Source: Planctomycetaceae bacterium
GTDB taxonomy: Bacteria; Planctomycetota; Planctomycetia; Planctomycetales; Planctomycetaceae
DNA: 64,000 nucleotides
NCBI GenBank assembly: GCA_020638955.1
Contig: JACKHO010000007.1
Span: 124,001 to 188,000 of the forward strand
Direction of reading: 5' to 3'
Positions 43,623 to 53,452 of the stretch are shown piece after piece. The notes under the pieces are model-generated. The model saw nothing but the letters and a program-made list of their open reading frames with translations, was not told where the DNA came from and did no database searches. The position numbers and the translations under genes are program-made. Numbering within the stretch: position 1 is the first letter of the stretch; every line of letters starts with the position of its first letter.

Positions 43623-44624
43623 ATGGCACGTCCGGTCACTCTCTTCACAGGTCAATGGGCCGATTTGCCACTGGAAACACTCTGCAAGAAGGCAAAAGAA
43701 TTCGGTTATGACGGATTGGAGCTAGCCTGTTGGGGCGATCACTTCGAGGTTGACAAGGCCTTGGCTGATGACACCTACTGTGCTCGCAAGCGCGACTTGC
43801 TCGAACGGCACGACCTGAAACTGTTTGCCATTTCAAACCACCTCGTCGGTCAAGCCGTTTGCGACAACATTGACATCCGTCACAAATCAATCCTGCCTGA
43901 CTACGTCTGGGGCGATGGTGATCCTGCTGGCGTGAACGCACGTGCCACGGAAGAAATGAAAGCAACCGCCCGCGCCGCTCAAAAGCTGGGTGTCGGCGTG
44001 GTCAACGGGTTCACCGGATCAAGCATTTGGCACCTGTTGTACGACTTCCCCCCCGCACCACAATCTATGATTGAAGATGGATTCAAGCAGTTTGCTGACC
44101 GCTGGAATCCCATTCTCGACGTCTTCCAGGAGTGCGGTATTCGGTTCGCACTTGAAGTGCACCCCACCGAAATTGCTTACGACATCTATTCCACCAAGCG
44201 TGCCTTGGAAGCGATTAACAATCGCCCCGAGTTCGGCTTTAACTTCGATCCTTCTCACCTGATTTGGCAGGGGGTCGACCCTGTTGAGTTCATTCGTGAG
44301 TTCGCCGATCGCATCTACCATGTCCACATGAAAGATGCCTCAACGACTCTCAACGGTCGCACAGGCATTCTGGCCAGCCATCTGCGTTTCGGCGATGCTC
44401 GCCGTGGATGGGATTTCCGTAGTGTTGGTCGCGGCGGCGTGCGGTTTGAGGAAGTCATTCGCGCCCTCAACGCGGCCAGTTATCCCTACGACATGCCACT
44501 CTCAGTGGAATGGGAAGACATGGGGATGGATCGTGAAGTGGGAGCGGCCGAAGCGGCCCAGTACGTCAAGAATCTTGACTTCCAGCCATCACAAAGGGCG
44601 TTTGACGCAGCATTTGCGGAATAA
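43623..44624 (+). CDS. Sugar phosphate isomerase/epimerase-like TIM barrel (cytoplasmic)
   Basis: 333 residues, no signal peptide. A TIM barrel of the xylose-isomerase-like superfamily: KEFGYDGLELACWGDHFEV, FALEVHPTEIAYDIYSTKRAL, GFNFDPSHLIWQGVDPVEFI and YHVHMKDASTT, which together give the metal-binding Glu, His and Asp. The following GRGGVRFEEVIRALNAASY completes the barrel. These enzymes isomerise or epimerise sugars, inositols or related polyols. It is the second of three such proteins in this window, and the only one without an export signal. A hairpin (AAGTACC / GGTACTT at 44650-44669) follows the gene. Confidence 0.85.
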   Translation: MARPVTLFTGQWADLPLETLCKKAKEFGYDGLELACWGDHFEVDKALADDTYCARKRDLLERHDLKLFAISNHLVGQAVCDNIDIRHKSILPDYVWGDGDPAGVNARATEEMKATARAAQKLGVGVVNGFTGSSIWHLLYDFPPAPQSMIEDGFKQFADRWNPILDVFQECGIRFALEVHPTEIAYDIYSTKRALEAINNRPEFGFNFDPSHLIWQGVDPVEFIREFADRIYHVHMKDASTTLNGRTGILASHLRFGDARRGWDFRSVGRGGVRFEEVIRALNAASYPYDMPLSVEWEDMGMDREVGAAEAAQYVKNLDFQPSQRAFDAAFAE

Positions 44625-44833
44625 TCACCCTCAAGCTCTAACTTCTGAGAAGTACCGGGCTCGGTACTTGAATGTCGGTGACACTCTCCCGTAGACTTCG
44701 GGTTTCGCGTTATTGCGCGCACGGACTCCCTGCATCATCGGGGAGATGAGAGCGCAATTGGTACATGCGTTGGAAGTTAGGCTGGCCCAGTTGGCTTTAC
44801 TGGCTGGTGCTCTGTGTTGTGAGAGTTGAGCTG

Positions 44834-45577
44834 TTGCGAGCGATCATTAGCGACATTCACGGGAATCTCGAAGCTCTGCAGGCCGTGTTGGCGGACATTC
44901 GCAGCCAGGGCATCAACGAGATTTATTGCCTGGGCGACATTATTGGCTACGGCCCGAATCCTCGTGAGTGCATAGACATTGTCAGCGAACACGCGCAGGT
45001 GACAATTCTCGGCAACCACGATCAAGCCGCCCTGTTTGACCCGGAAGGCTTCAATGCCGGCGCCGAGCGGGCCATTTTCTGGACCCGGAACAACCTGGAG
45101 AGTGCTGGCGGCACCGAAGCAGAACGCCGGTGGGAGTTTTTGGGCGAACTGCCTCGCATGAAACGGGAAGAGCCGTTCCTGTTTGTGCATGGATCGGCCC
45201 GCAATCCGCTCAACGAATATGTCTTCCCCGAAGACGTCTACAACCAACGGAAAATGGAACGCATTTTCGGTTTGGTGGACAAGTACTGTTTCCAGGGGCA
45301 CACGCACATTCCGGGCATGTTCACCGAGGACTACAACTTCTTTTCGCCCGACGAATTGAACTATCAGGTGGAACTCGGCGAAGCCAAAACACTCATCAAC
45401 GTCGGCTCAGTGGGACAACCGCGCGATGGTGACAATCGTTCCTGTTATGTCGTGCTGAACGACAAAACCGTTTCCTGGCGGCGGGTGGCTTATGACTTCG
45501 AAGCCACTATTGCGAAAATCTATGCCTATCAGGACCTGGATAATTTCCTCGGCGATCGACTGCGGGATGGACGATAG
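44834..45577 (+). CDS. Metallophosphoesterase (YfcE/MJ0936 type)
   Basis: 247 residues from the TTG that starts LRAIISDIHGN; the frame also opens at ATG 44765 but its extra hydrophobic stretch is not part of the fold. All five calcineurin-like motifs appear in order: DIHGN, GDIIGYGPNP, GNHD, HGS and GHTHIPG. The enzyme binds two metals and hydrolyses phosphodiesters, with substrates in this subfamily from nucleic acid ends to cyclic nucleotides. It is followed by yidC 156 nt later. The substrate here is unknown. The start is the least certain part. Confidence 0.87.
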   Translation: MRAIISDIHGNLEALQAVLADIRSQGINEIYCLGDIIGYGPNPRECIDIVSEHAQVTILGNHDQAALFDPEGFNAGAERAIFWTRNNLESAGGTEAERRWEFLGELPRMKREEPFLFVHGSARNPLNEYVFPEDVYNQRKMERIFGLVDKYCFQGHTHIPGMFTEDYNFFSPDELNYQVELGEAKTLINVGSVGQPRDGDNRSCYVVLNDKTVSWRRVAYDFEATIAKIYAYQDLDNFLGDRLRDGR

Positions 45578-45733
45578 CCTCGACTAGTGGCGTCAGACGA
45601 ATTGACATCTGCCGCCAAGTTTTCGTCGTGAGGTATCTACTCGCCAAGATTTGTCATTCGCTGACGAACAGCACACGAATATCCCTGAATCCGATCTTTT
45701 CATTTTTATTGCGAACTGACGCAAACCACCACG

Positions 45734-47929
45734 ATGGATAACCGTAAGTACATCTACTGGTTGGTGCTCTCTGTGGGGTTCTACCTCCTGTGGCTCAACA
45801 TTGCTCCGCGGTTCTTTCCCGGTATGTTTAAGCCCAAAGTTGAAGTCGTCGACGCCGAAGGCGCAGAAGAGGCAGAACCTGGCGCTGAGGAAAACCTGGA
45901 CAGTGCCGTAGACGCGTCGGCGACTGACGAAAGTCCGGCTGCCAATCCCAACGCCGAAAACGCTGGTGACGACAGTGCAGAAGCCGCGGCAGTTGATGCC
46001 GCCCCGGAACTGCCTGAACTAAAAAAACATGACCATAAAACCGTCGTGCTCGGTGAAGGGGGATACGACAAAGGCTTCCTGATTACCGTAACGCTGACGT
46101 CGACCGGCGCTGCCGTAGAATCAGTCGATTTGAATGATCCTCGCTACACAACACTCGACCGGCAACAGAAGTACCGCGTCATTGGGAATAAGGTCGACTG
46201 GGAAGGTTTGCCTGGCGCGCTGTTGCGGGAGCCAAAGACGTTTGAAACACCTGTCGATTTGATCGACGCACAACTCAAGCCCTATGGCGTTTCACTGCGC
46301 ACGGTTGACTGGCAATACAAGCAGCCCGAACAGCAAGCAGGCGATGGCGACACACACCACGACGTGGCCATCTTCTCTTACCTGTCGCCAGACGAACAAC
46401 TCGAAGTCGTCAAAACGTACCGTATTCATCATGTCGCCAATCCCGCAGAATCGAACCCGAGCGAGTACTTGATTGACGTCAAACTCTCGCTCATTAACCA
46501 CAGTGCCAAAGCCCAGGAAGCGATTTATGTCGTCCAGGGACCAACGGGAACCCACGTCGAAAACGAGACCTATGCGAGAACGCAGCGAGAATTGAAAATC
46601 GGCACGGCAACGACCTCTGGCGGCGTGACCCCCGTCAACCTGCGCTCCACGGAAGTGCGGACTCAAGTCCAGAAAGCCGAGGACGGAGGGGACGAAGTCG
46701 AAACATGGGTTGAGCCGGTGCGATATGCCGGCGTGGACGTGCAGTATTTCGGAGCGTTGATTTTCCCGCAGGATCAATTGCTCGACACCGACAAAGACGG
46801 CAAGCCCGACCAGACAATTGATTTTGTCGAACCGCTACTGCTGTATTCCGAAAAAGAAAACAAACGCAACTGCGACGTCTCACTGTTGATGCACTCGCGC
46901 CCCGTCAAGCTCGCTGCAGGGGCAACTCAGGATTATTCCTTTCAAATGTTCGTCGGCCCCAAACGCCCAGACTTGCTGGCGCCACTGGGAGCACGAGACG
47001 TCATTCACTTCGGTACCATCCCATTCATTGGCTGGCTGCCACCGTTCTCATTGAATCCTTACGTGGCCCACTTTGTCATGTGGTTGCTGGCGTTCCTGCA
47101 CGACACGTTGGCCCTGCCATATGCATTGAGCATCATCGCGGTCACCATCATCGTGCGTGGCGCGATGTTCCCGCTGTCGGTCCGACAGGCGGCCCAGGCC
47201 GAGAAAATGAAAATCCTCGCTCCTGAAATGAAGAAGATTCAGGAGAAGTACAAAGACAAGCCAGAGGAATACGCCCGGGCCATTAGTGCCTTCAACAAGA
47301 AAAATGGCACAAACCCGCTGTACGGCTGTTTGCCCATGTTGCTGCAAATGCCAATTTTCTTCGGGCTGTACGGAGCACTCGGCCAGGCTGTCGATTTGCG
47401 ACTCGCTCAGTTTTTGTGGGTCGACAATCTCGCCGGGCAAGACGCGCTGTTCCACTTGCCATTTACTGTGCCCTGGTTTGGCTGGACGGAGTTTAATCTG
47501 CTTCCAATTCTGGCCGTGGCCCTGTTCATTCTCCAGGCCAAAATCATGACTCCCCCACCGACGTCGGAGGATCAGGAGTTCCAACAGAAAATGCAAATGG
47601 CCATGATGCTTGCCATTGGTTTTGCCTTCTACAGCATGCCGGCAGGATTGTGCCTGTATATCATTTGCTCCAGTGGTTGGGGATTCGCAGAGCGGTTTAT
47701 CATCAAACGCTTCTGGCCACATATCTACGACCCCAAACTCGCGCCAGATGACGCTGGCGGTGCCCCCGGCGCAGCGGCGGCGGCTGTTGTTGCAGGTCCA
47801 GAACAACCGCGCGAGCCGACCTGGTTCGAAAAGCTTCTCGCTGCCGCAGATGAAGCCCGTGCCAACACCGGAGCACAACAATCAGGCCGCGGAGAGTCCA
47901 ACCGCAAGAAGAAACCGAAACGGTTTTAG
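45734..47929 (+). CDS. yidC: Membrane protein insertase YidC
   Basis: 731 residues, with the long layout of Gram-negative YidC. TM1 (about 7-25), then an acidic linker (35-95), a large periplasmic beta-domain (about 100-430), and the conserved insertase core with TM2-TM6: LSIIAVTIIVRGAMFPLSVRQ holds the groove Arg, KMKILAPEMKKIQEKYKDKPEEY is the cytosolic hairpin, and GCLPMLLQMPIFFGLYGAL and MLAIGFAFYSMPAGLCLY follow. The C-terminus is basic (RKKKPKRF), which may bind ribosomes. It inserts inner-membrane proteins alone or with SecYEG. No rnpA/rpmH or trmE cluster is near, unlike in many bacteria. Confidence 0.96.
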   Translation: MDNRKYIYWLVLSVGFYLLWLNIAPRFFPGMFKPKVEVVDAEGAEEAEPGAEENLDSAVDASATDESPAANPNAENAGDDSAEAAAVDAAPELPELKKHDHKTVVLGEGGYDKGFLITVTLTSTGAAVESVDLNDPRYTTLDRQQKYRVIGNKVDWEGLPGALLREPKTFETPVDLIDAQLKPYGVSLRTVDWQYKQPEQQAGDGDTHHDVAIFSYLSPDEQLEVVKTYRIHHVANPAESNPSEYLIDVKLSLINHSAKAQEAIYVVQGPTGTHVENETYARTQRELKIGTATTSGGVTPVNLRSTEVRTQVQKAEDGGDEVETWVEPVRYAGVDVQYFGALIFPQDQLLDTDKDGKPDQTIDFVEPLLLYSEKENKRNCDVSLLMHSRPVKLAAGATQDYSFQMFVGPKRPDLLAPLGARDVIHFGTIPFIGWLPPFSLNPYVAHFVMWLLAFLHDTLALPYALSIIAVTIIVRGAMFPLSVRQAAQAEKMKILAPEMKKIQEKYKDKPEEYARAISAFNKKNGTNPLYGCLPMLLQMPIFFGLYGALGQAVDLRLAQFLWVDNLAGQDALFHLPFTVPWFGWTEFNLLPILAVALFILQAKIMTPPPTSEDQEFQQKMQMAMMLAIGFAFYSMPAGLCLYIICSSGWGFAERFIIKRFWPHIYDPKLAPDDAGGAPGAAAAAVVAGPEQPREPTWFEKLLAAADEARANTGAQQSGRGESNRKKKPKRF

Positions 47930-48060
47930 CCCTTTCCCGTGTGATCATCAGGGATGTACGTTTCGCAGGCTGGATTGAGCGAAGCAAGCACGACATCCTT
48001 GGGCAGTTCTTCGTTGTAGGGGACTTGACCAAACCGAGCGTTTAACGGCCTGTCTGCAAT

Positions 48061-48102
48061 GCTGGGAGACGCCTACCGGCCATCCCAGCCAACGTCTCTT
48101 TT
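48061..48102 (+). terminator. Possible terminator after yidC
   Basis: GCTGGGA / TCCCAGC (7-bp stem) and an alternative GAGACG / CGTCTC pair lie between the convergent yidC and the large FG-GAP gene, followed by TTTTCTTC. Pairing is only moderate. Confidence 0.4.
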
Positions 48103-48109
48103 CTTCAAA

Positions 48110-51100
48110 TCAAAGACGAACTGAACTCAGGCCGATGGGAAACACCAGTCCGGCTCCGCCTTTGGGGTTGGTCCAGTTGGGGGAGGCGCCGAAGGGGATG
48201 AGTGAGGTGAAGGCGTTGGTCGTTGCGAATGCTATGTTTGTGCTACCAGCAGTCAAATTCCAGGTGGCATAGTCTGATCGGCCATCGCCATTGAAATCAC
48301 CGACTATGGCTTGTGAGCTCCAGTCGTCGGCGGGACTGAGTTGTCCCCACACTTCGCCATCCAAACGCACGACCCGGGGCGGAGCGGTCAGGCTCGTCAG
48401 GGCGACGAACAACTTGTTCGCGTCATCACCGGCAGTGCTCTCGGCGCGGGCAACGACATCATCAAGACCGTCACCATTAAAATCGCCAACCATCAGCGGA
48501 CGTCCCACCCAGGCGGGCGGCAACAACGTTCCCGCTGAGAGCCACAGATAGTTCGCCGAGGGAATGGCGGCAATGGGACCGCTGGTCGACGTCGCAATCC
48601 AGAGTTGCCCACCCTGATGCTCCAGGAGCAAGTCATCGCGGTTGTCGCCGTTGAAGTCGCCAACCGTGAAGTTGTGCCAGCCGCCTGCTTCGAGTGACTG
48701 ACCGAGTCGACCGGCGTAACTGCCCGAGAATCGACGGCCAACCGGCAATTGCCGGGAAATGCCATAGAAGAAAATGGTCTTCGAATTGTCGACCGAATTC
48801 CGCACCCCAATGATGTCGTCGGCACCGTCGCCGTTGAAGTCACCGGCTCGGAACGCCGCCCAGCCAACGGGGGTGTAGCGTCCGTAAAACTTGGTAACGA
48901 ACTGTGTCCCGTCCCAGCCGCGTGAGAACCACTCACCCCGCGGCCCCTGAGCCAACACATCGGTAGTCCCATTGCCATCAAAGTCACCAACCATCACGTG
49001 CTGGAAAGACAACGCAGGATCAAAACTTCCCATCGACACCGTCAGCAATCCACCGTGACCGTTGTTCAGCGCCGCGAACATGCCGCTACGAGAGTTGAAA
49101 CCAATGCCGTCCAGTAGTCCGTCGCCGTTGACGTCACCGGTGAACGTTTGCCACTCAACCGCGGACGTCCACTGCGGACCAGCAAGCCACTGCAACTCAC
49201 CCCCGGCATTGCGACCACTCCACCAGCGATTGGTGGCGGGATCGAATACCACCGCGTCCTGTTCGCCGTCTGAGAGAACGTCTGTCAAATTGATGGTGAG
49301 ATCCGCGGTCTGCTCCGGACCACCGCCGAGGGCAGGATCATCAAGTTCAACCGTCACATTGAGAATGCGGTTCGACTCGAAATCGAGCACAGCCCCATCT
49401 CGCAGATACAGTGCATTCCCCACCACTTCAAACAGCAACGCATCATCGCCGCTCACTGAGAACAGGTTCGTACCCAGCGCGTCATCGATAATCGCCAAAT
49501 CAGCGACCTTCGTCATGGCGACACCAGCATCATTTTCTGGCAGCGAGAACAACACCTGGGTCAACGTGAATGAGGGAGCCTCGTTGCCATCCAGCACGTC
49601 GAGGGTGAGGTCAACGAAATCTTCAATCCCAGACCCAATTCCCGCGTCATCCAGCTCAATAGTCACATGCAACTGCGGCTGCGTTTCAAAGTCCAACGAC
49701 ACGCCCGACTTCAGGAACAGCTCACCGTTAATGAGTTCAAACAAAGCAGCATCAGTTCCGCTGAGTGACAACACATTCACCCCGAGTGCATCGTCAACGA
49801 TGCCGACGTCAGCCATTTTGATTGCCACCGATGTGTCGTCCAATTCATTCAAACTGGTCACCGTTTGCGAAACATCAAGCGCCGGCGGTTCGTTTCGCAA
49901 AAACTGCAACACGACATCGGTTGTGTCACCGTCACCATTGAGGTCGACCCCATCTTCAACGGTCGAAAACAAAAAGTTCTCGCCGTTCGAAGACCATCTT
50001 GCGTCCCAGTTGACGAAATTCACGTTCGTGTTGTGTACTTCTCCAGTCACAGCATCGAAGACTCCAAGAATAAGGTCCCGTGTGTCACCATCTCCATTGA
50101 GATCGCTACCATCGATCTCTGAGTACACAAAGGCGATAATTGTCCCGGCTGCATTCGAAATTGAACTGGAAGTAACCTGTCCCAGACTGATCGAACTGTC
50201 GGTCCATGAGTCGTAGAGTGTGCCTTCATATCTCGTGACTCGAAGGTCAGCACAGTCGTGGTACGCAATAAACACAAATCGCCCCTGTGGCATCCAATGG
50301 ATTACTGAGCACCACATCGCGACTTGCAAGTTAACCAGATTATGGGTGTTCAGATCATACACGTGTGCGACGATGTCATCGGCTTGGCCATCACCATCAA
50401 GGTCACCTGCCACTTGCTCGTCAATACCGAACAGGAGAGAGTCGCCATTTGGGCTCCAACGTGGTCGGAAGACTGGTACGTCGTAGTCGATGAGTTGGTC
50501 TGCAAATATGTCGTAAACCTGTAGCCGACCATTCACATTCAGCGCAATGCGTTGGTAGTTTTGATCAATGGACTGCCACCATGGTTCTTCAACGGTGACA
50601 CCCAACCCTTCAAATCTCCCGGTTTCCCTCCTCCACACATGTGGCGATCTTTTGTCCTCAATGAGTCCATCCCCATCGAGGTCCTGCCCTTGAAATGACT
50701 CATTCACCGAAAAGAACAGCAAGTCTTCACTGGGATTCAAATCAAATTCATACAAAGCATCGTACGCTAAACGTGAATTGTGCAGCTGGCCGGTCACAGT
50801 GTCATAAACATAGAGGACTTCATCCGCCGTGTCGCCATCTCCGTTCAAGTCTTGAGATTGCCCATCCTCGTTTACAGTCAAAATGAGCATCGTCCCATCT
50901 CTGCTCCAGCTCCCGAACGCCCAGTCAAGTTGCAAGTTTTCGATGGCCCCAGAATCGGAGTCATAAATTGCAAAGACCTTGTCGTTCGTGTCGCCATCAT
51001 TGTTCAAATCCTGCTGCTGCCCCACCTCGTCCAGACTGATAAGAGCTTTGCTTTGTGTGCTACTCCAAATTGGCGATCGGTCCGTAGCGAACATCGTGTT

Positions 51101-52006
51101 CTGTGTTGTACCGCTGGCCGCATTCACAAAGTGGAGTACGTTGTCGTCAAAGTCTCCATCAAGGTTCAAGTCGACGCCAGTCACCGATTCACTCGCTGGG
51201 ACGCCAGCAATCGGGAGCTTCGCATGCCAGGTTATTTCGGCTGTATTGAGTACACCAAGCCCTGTCTGATAAGCCGCTGTGTTAGTGGCATCGAAAGTCG
51301 TCAAAAAACTATCGCCGCCGGAATCAATTTCAAACGCGGCCACGAAATCCCCGGAATTGCTCCAAAAGGCTCTCTGTTGATAGGTGTCACTTACCGTTAC
51401 ATGCGACGACATTGTCACGGTGTCGTAGACTACGGCAGGAAGTTGGCCACGATCCAACCACAAGTATCGTCCGTTGGGACTCCAGCGTTCTGCGTTGACA
51501 ACAAAATCTTGACCTTCAACGCGAGTCGCCGTTTTCGAGACAAATGAGTAGACGTACGGCACGCTGCCTCTTTGGTAGCCGTCCCCATCCAAATCCTCGC
51601 TTTGGTCCTGCTCAGAAACGTAAAAAACGACGCTTGTTCTGTCATTGTTCCATCGCGTTACGGCCCTTTTTTGGATCGCCAGATTCACGGGATCAATCGT
51701 CCCCTCGTTGAGGTTCGCGAAGCCGATGAAAGTGTCTAACTTGTCATTGTCTCCATTCAAATCACCTTGATCAGTCTCATAGATCCAGACATACGTGTGA
51801 TCAACAGGACCATACTTGACTGGGAACCCGGTGGCATCGGGTAGGATCCCAGCAAGTCCAGTGTTCTCGATTTGAATAGACAACAACGTCCGATCCTCCA
51901 ACCCCTCCACCCACCAACCGCGTCGGCGGTATCGTCTTTGGGGATTGGCGGCGACGAGCGACGAGAATGCGTTGGCCAGCCAGGTTCGGAGATGCTTGAA
52001 GAACAT
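48110..52006 (-). CDS. Large exported FG-GAP/cadherin-like protein with calcium-loop array
   Basis: 1298 residues from ATG 52006. The N-terminus (about 1-45) holds an Arg-rich stretch and the LEDRTLLS motif common to many exported planctomycete proteins. Residues about 50-650 form propeller-like repeats, each bearing a calcium-loop D-L-N-G-D-G-D-T-x-D; at least nine such loops occur. Two cadherin-like repeats follow (about 650-880, each with LSxNELDDTSVAI-like and DFET/DFES), then at least six FG-GAP repeats (GDFNGDGLDDVVAR type). The protein should be a calcium-stabilised surface or secreted adhesin-like protein. No catalytic domain seen. A matching N-terminal motif occurs in the 53.4-kb gene. 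Confidence 0.83.
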   Translation of the reverse strand: MFFKHLRTWLANAFSSLVAANPQRRYRRRGWWVEGLEDRTLLSIQIENTGLAGILPDATGFPVKYGPVDHTYVWIYETDQGDLNGDNDKLDTFIGFANLNEGTIDPVNLAIQKRAVTRWNNDRTSVVFYVSEQDQSEDLDGDGYQRGSVPYVYSFVSKTATRVEGQDFVVNAERWSPNGRYLWLDRGQLPAVVYDTVTMSSHVTVSDTYQQRAFWSNSGDFVAAFEIDSGGDSFLTTFDATNTAAYQTGLGVLNTAEITWHAKLPIAGVPASESVTGVDLNLDGDFDDNVLHFVNAASGTTQNTMFATDRSPIWSSTQSKALISLDEVGQQQDLNNDGDTNDKVFAIYDSDSGAIENLQLDWAFGSWSRDGTMLILTVNEDGQSQDLNGDGDTADEVLYVYDTVTGQLHNSRLAYDALYEFDLNPSEDLLFFSVNESFQGQDLDGDGLIEDKRSPHVWRRETGRFEGLGVTVEEPWWQSIDQNYQRIALNVNGRLQVYDIFADQLIDYDVPVFRPRWSPNGDSLLFGIDEQVAGDLDGDGQADDIVAHVYDLNTHNLVNLQVAMWCSVIHWMPQGRFVFIAYHDCADLRVTRYEGTLYDSWTDSSISLGQVTSSSISNAAGTIIAFVYSEIDGSDLNGDGDTRDLILGVFDAVTGEVHNTNVNFVNWDARWSSNGENFLFSTVEDGVDLNGDGDTTDVVLQFLRNEPPALDVSQTVTSLNELDDTSVAIKMADVGIVDDALGVNVLSLSGTDAALFELINGELFLKSGVSLDFETQPQLHVTIELDDAGIGSGIEDFVDLTLDVLDGNEAPSFTLTQVLFSLPENDAGVAMTKVADLAIIDDALGTNLFSVSGDDALLFEVVGNALYLRDGAVLDFESNRILNVTVELDDPALGGGPEQTADLTINLTDVLSDGEQDAVVFDPATNRWWSGRNAGGELQWLAGPQWTSAVEWQTFTGDVNGDGLLDGIGFNSRSGMFAALNNGHGGLLTVSMGSFDPALSFQHVMVGDFDGNGTTDVLAQGPRGEWFSRGWDGTQFVTKFYGRYTPVGWAAFRAGDFNGDGADDIIGVRNSVDNSKTIFFYGISRQLPVGRRFSGSYAGRLGQSLEAGGWHNFTVGDFNGDNRDDLLLEHQGGQLWIATSTSGPIAAIPSANYLWLSAGTLLPPAWVGRPLMVGDFNGDGLDDVVARAESTAGDDANKLFVALTSLTAPPRVVRLDGEVWGQLSPADDWSSQAIVGDFNGDGRSDYATWNLTAGSTNIAFATTNAFTSLIPFGASPNWTNPKGGAGLVFPIGLSSVRL

Positions 52007-52104
52007 GGATGAACGCCCTGTGGCCTGCGTGTCGCGATTTGGCAATGATGCCGGAGTTGAGTGTACCGCGAGTGAAAGTGCAGGGTAAAGCGATTACCTC
52101 GCAA

Positions 52105-52860
52105 TCAGGCCACAATCCCTTGGAGCACCCAGCCGCAGAGGTAGGCGAAGCCTGACGCAATAGCTCCCACGATTAAGGTTTCCGCCCCAGCGACGGCCCA
52201 GTGTTGCTCGACGAACTTCGACTTTGCAGCACCCACGGCGAAGAAGGCAATGCCGGTCATGAGAGTGCTGATGAGATATGTTCCGGAAAACGGAATCAGC
52301 AGGTTGGCAACAAATGGGAGCAGCGGGATGGCACCAATCAGAATAAACGCAATGAACGTTGCCGCTGCCGACTTGAACGGGTTGGGAGAGATCGAGGACA
52401 GGCCAAACTCTTCGCGGAGCATAGTGTTCACCCAGCGGTTCTTGTCCGAGGTAATGACCGTGACAATTTGCTCAAGCAGCGCCCCTTCAAACCCATACGC
52501 TGCGTAGATTTGTCGGATTTCCTCCCGTTCTCCGTCAGGACTGTGCGCAATGTGGCGGTGCTCCATGAGCCGCGTTTTCTCACGCTGCTCGGCCTCGGCT
52601 TTCGTACCGAGATAGTTGCCCGCGGCCATACTGAATCCATCACCAATCAAATTGGCCACGCCCAGCACAATGACAATGTTAGGCGCCAGTCCCGCACCCG
52701 CAACTCCGGACACAACGGCAAATGTTGTGACTGCCCCATCGACCGCACCATAAATGAAGTCGCGCAGATAGGAATGTTCAGGATCGTTCTGCAGCCGCGC
52801 TCGAATGGCATCGGGCGAGTGCGAGTGTTCCAGTTCTGGCGGGAGAGACTCTGTTGTCAC
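52105..52860 (-). CDS. VIT1/CCC1-family iron/manganese transporter
   Basis: 251 residues with five predicted membrane segments. The first segment holds RDFIYGAVDGAVTTFAVVSGVAGAGL, then NLIGDGFSMAAGNYLGTKAEAEQ, the conserved VIT family motif (D-G-F-S-M-A-x-G). A metal-binding cytosolic stretch with Glu-rich helices follows (HSPDGEREEIRQIYAAYG), then two C-terminal helix pairs (FIAFILIGAIPLLPF and TLMTGIAFFAVGA). These proteins move Fe2+ or Mn2+ across a membrane. Its neighbour upstream is the exported FG-GAP protein gene. Metal preference cannot be told from sequence. Family call firm. Confidence 0.9.
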   Translation of the reverse strand: MTTESLPPELEHSHSPDAIRARLQNDPEHSYLRDFIYGAVDGAVTTFAVVSGVAGAGLAPNIVIVLGVANLIGDGFSMAAGNYLGTKAEAEQREKTRLMEHRHIAHSPDGEREEIRQIYAAYGFEGALLEQIVTVITSDKNRWVNTMLREEFGLSSISPNPFKSAAATFIAFILIGAIPLLPFVANLLIPFSGTYLISTLMTGIAFFAVGAAKSKFVEQHWAVAGAETLIVGAIASGFAYLCGWVLQGIVA

Positions 52861-53029
52861 GCGAAATGGTCCAACACGGTGAATGAATCAAAGGACGAAC
52901 AAAAGCAGTTTAGCAAAGTGAATGGAATTGTGGTTCCCAGTGAGCAGTTCCAGCCGATACGATTCACTCACATGCCGAGTTGATTCAGAGGCGGATACTT
53001 TGAACTGACGACAGATCGCAACATGGGGA

Positions 53030-53407
53030 ATGACTCGATTGTCTGAGACGGACATCACAACTGAAGATCAACTCCTCCTCGGCGACAATGCCAAGCCAGC
53101 GGCGCTGACGAAGAGTCCATCCTACGTGCGATTGGTGCTATACGCCCACGTGGTCGTCATTCTGTATGTGACAGTTTTTACCCAGGCCGACTCCGGGCAA
53201 ATTCACTTGTCCGAATTTGTGTGGCGGACGTTCTTCAACCGCATGATGACAACTCCCATGGTCTTTTCCTGGCAGTTCTTTCCAGCGTTCGCTGCATTTG
53301 TTGTGTATCGCTACGACTGTTCCCCAGCGTACCGCTGCAGCGTCATTGCGTTTGATGCTTTTCTTTCATCCGTTCAGTTTTGGATTATGCTTCCGTTGAT
53401 TCAGTAG
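53030..53407 (+). CDS. Small membrane protein of unknown function
   Basis: 125 residues. About 30 polar residues precede two or three hydrophobic segments (LVLYAHVVVILYVTVF, WQFFPAFAAFVVY, CSVIAFDAFLSSVQFWIMLPLI). I do not recognise a family. It starts at ATG with no strong ribosome-binding site. It is divergent from the VIT gene and convergent with the 53.4-kb beta-helix gene. A hairpin follows. Real coding status is likely but not certain. Confidence 0.5.
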   Translation: MTRLSETDITTEDQLLLGDNAKPAALTKSPSYVRLVLYAHVVVILYVTVFTQADSGQIHLSEFVWRTFFNRMMTTPMVFSWQFFPAFAAFVVYRYDCSPAYRCSVIAFDAFLSSVQFWIMLPLIQ

Positions 53408-53412
53408 AGGCG

Positions 53413-53439
53413 ACCCGTTCCCGGCATGCGGGAACGGGT
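53413..53439. terminator. Hairpin between convergent genes
   Basis: Perfect 11-bp arms ACCCGTTCCCG / CGGGAACGGGT with a 5-nt loop. It lies 6 nt past one gene and 14 nt from the other. No T-run follows on either strand, so it may act as a bidirectional, Rho-assisted or stabilising hairpin. Confidence 0.6.
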
Positions 53440-53452
53440 GACTTACATTGCA

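Noticed and set aside
49062..50216. 384-residue open frame antisense to the FG-GAP protein gene
   Set aside because: Ser/Thr-rich low-complexity translation typical of the reverse strand of Asp/Gly-rich repeats; no ribosome-binding site.
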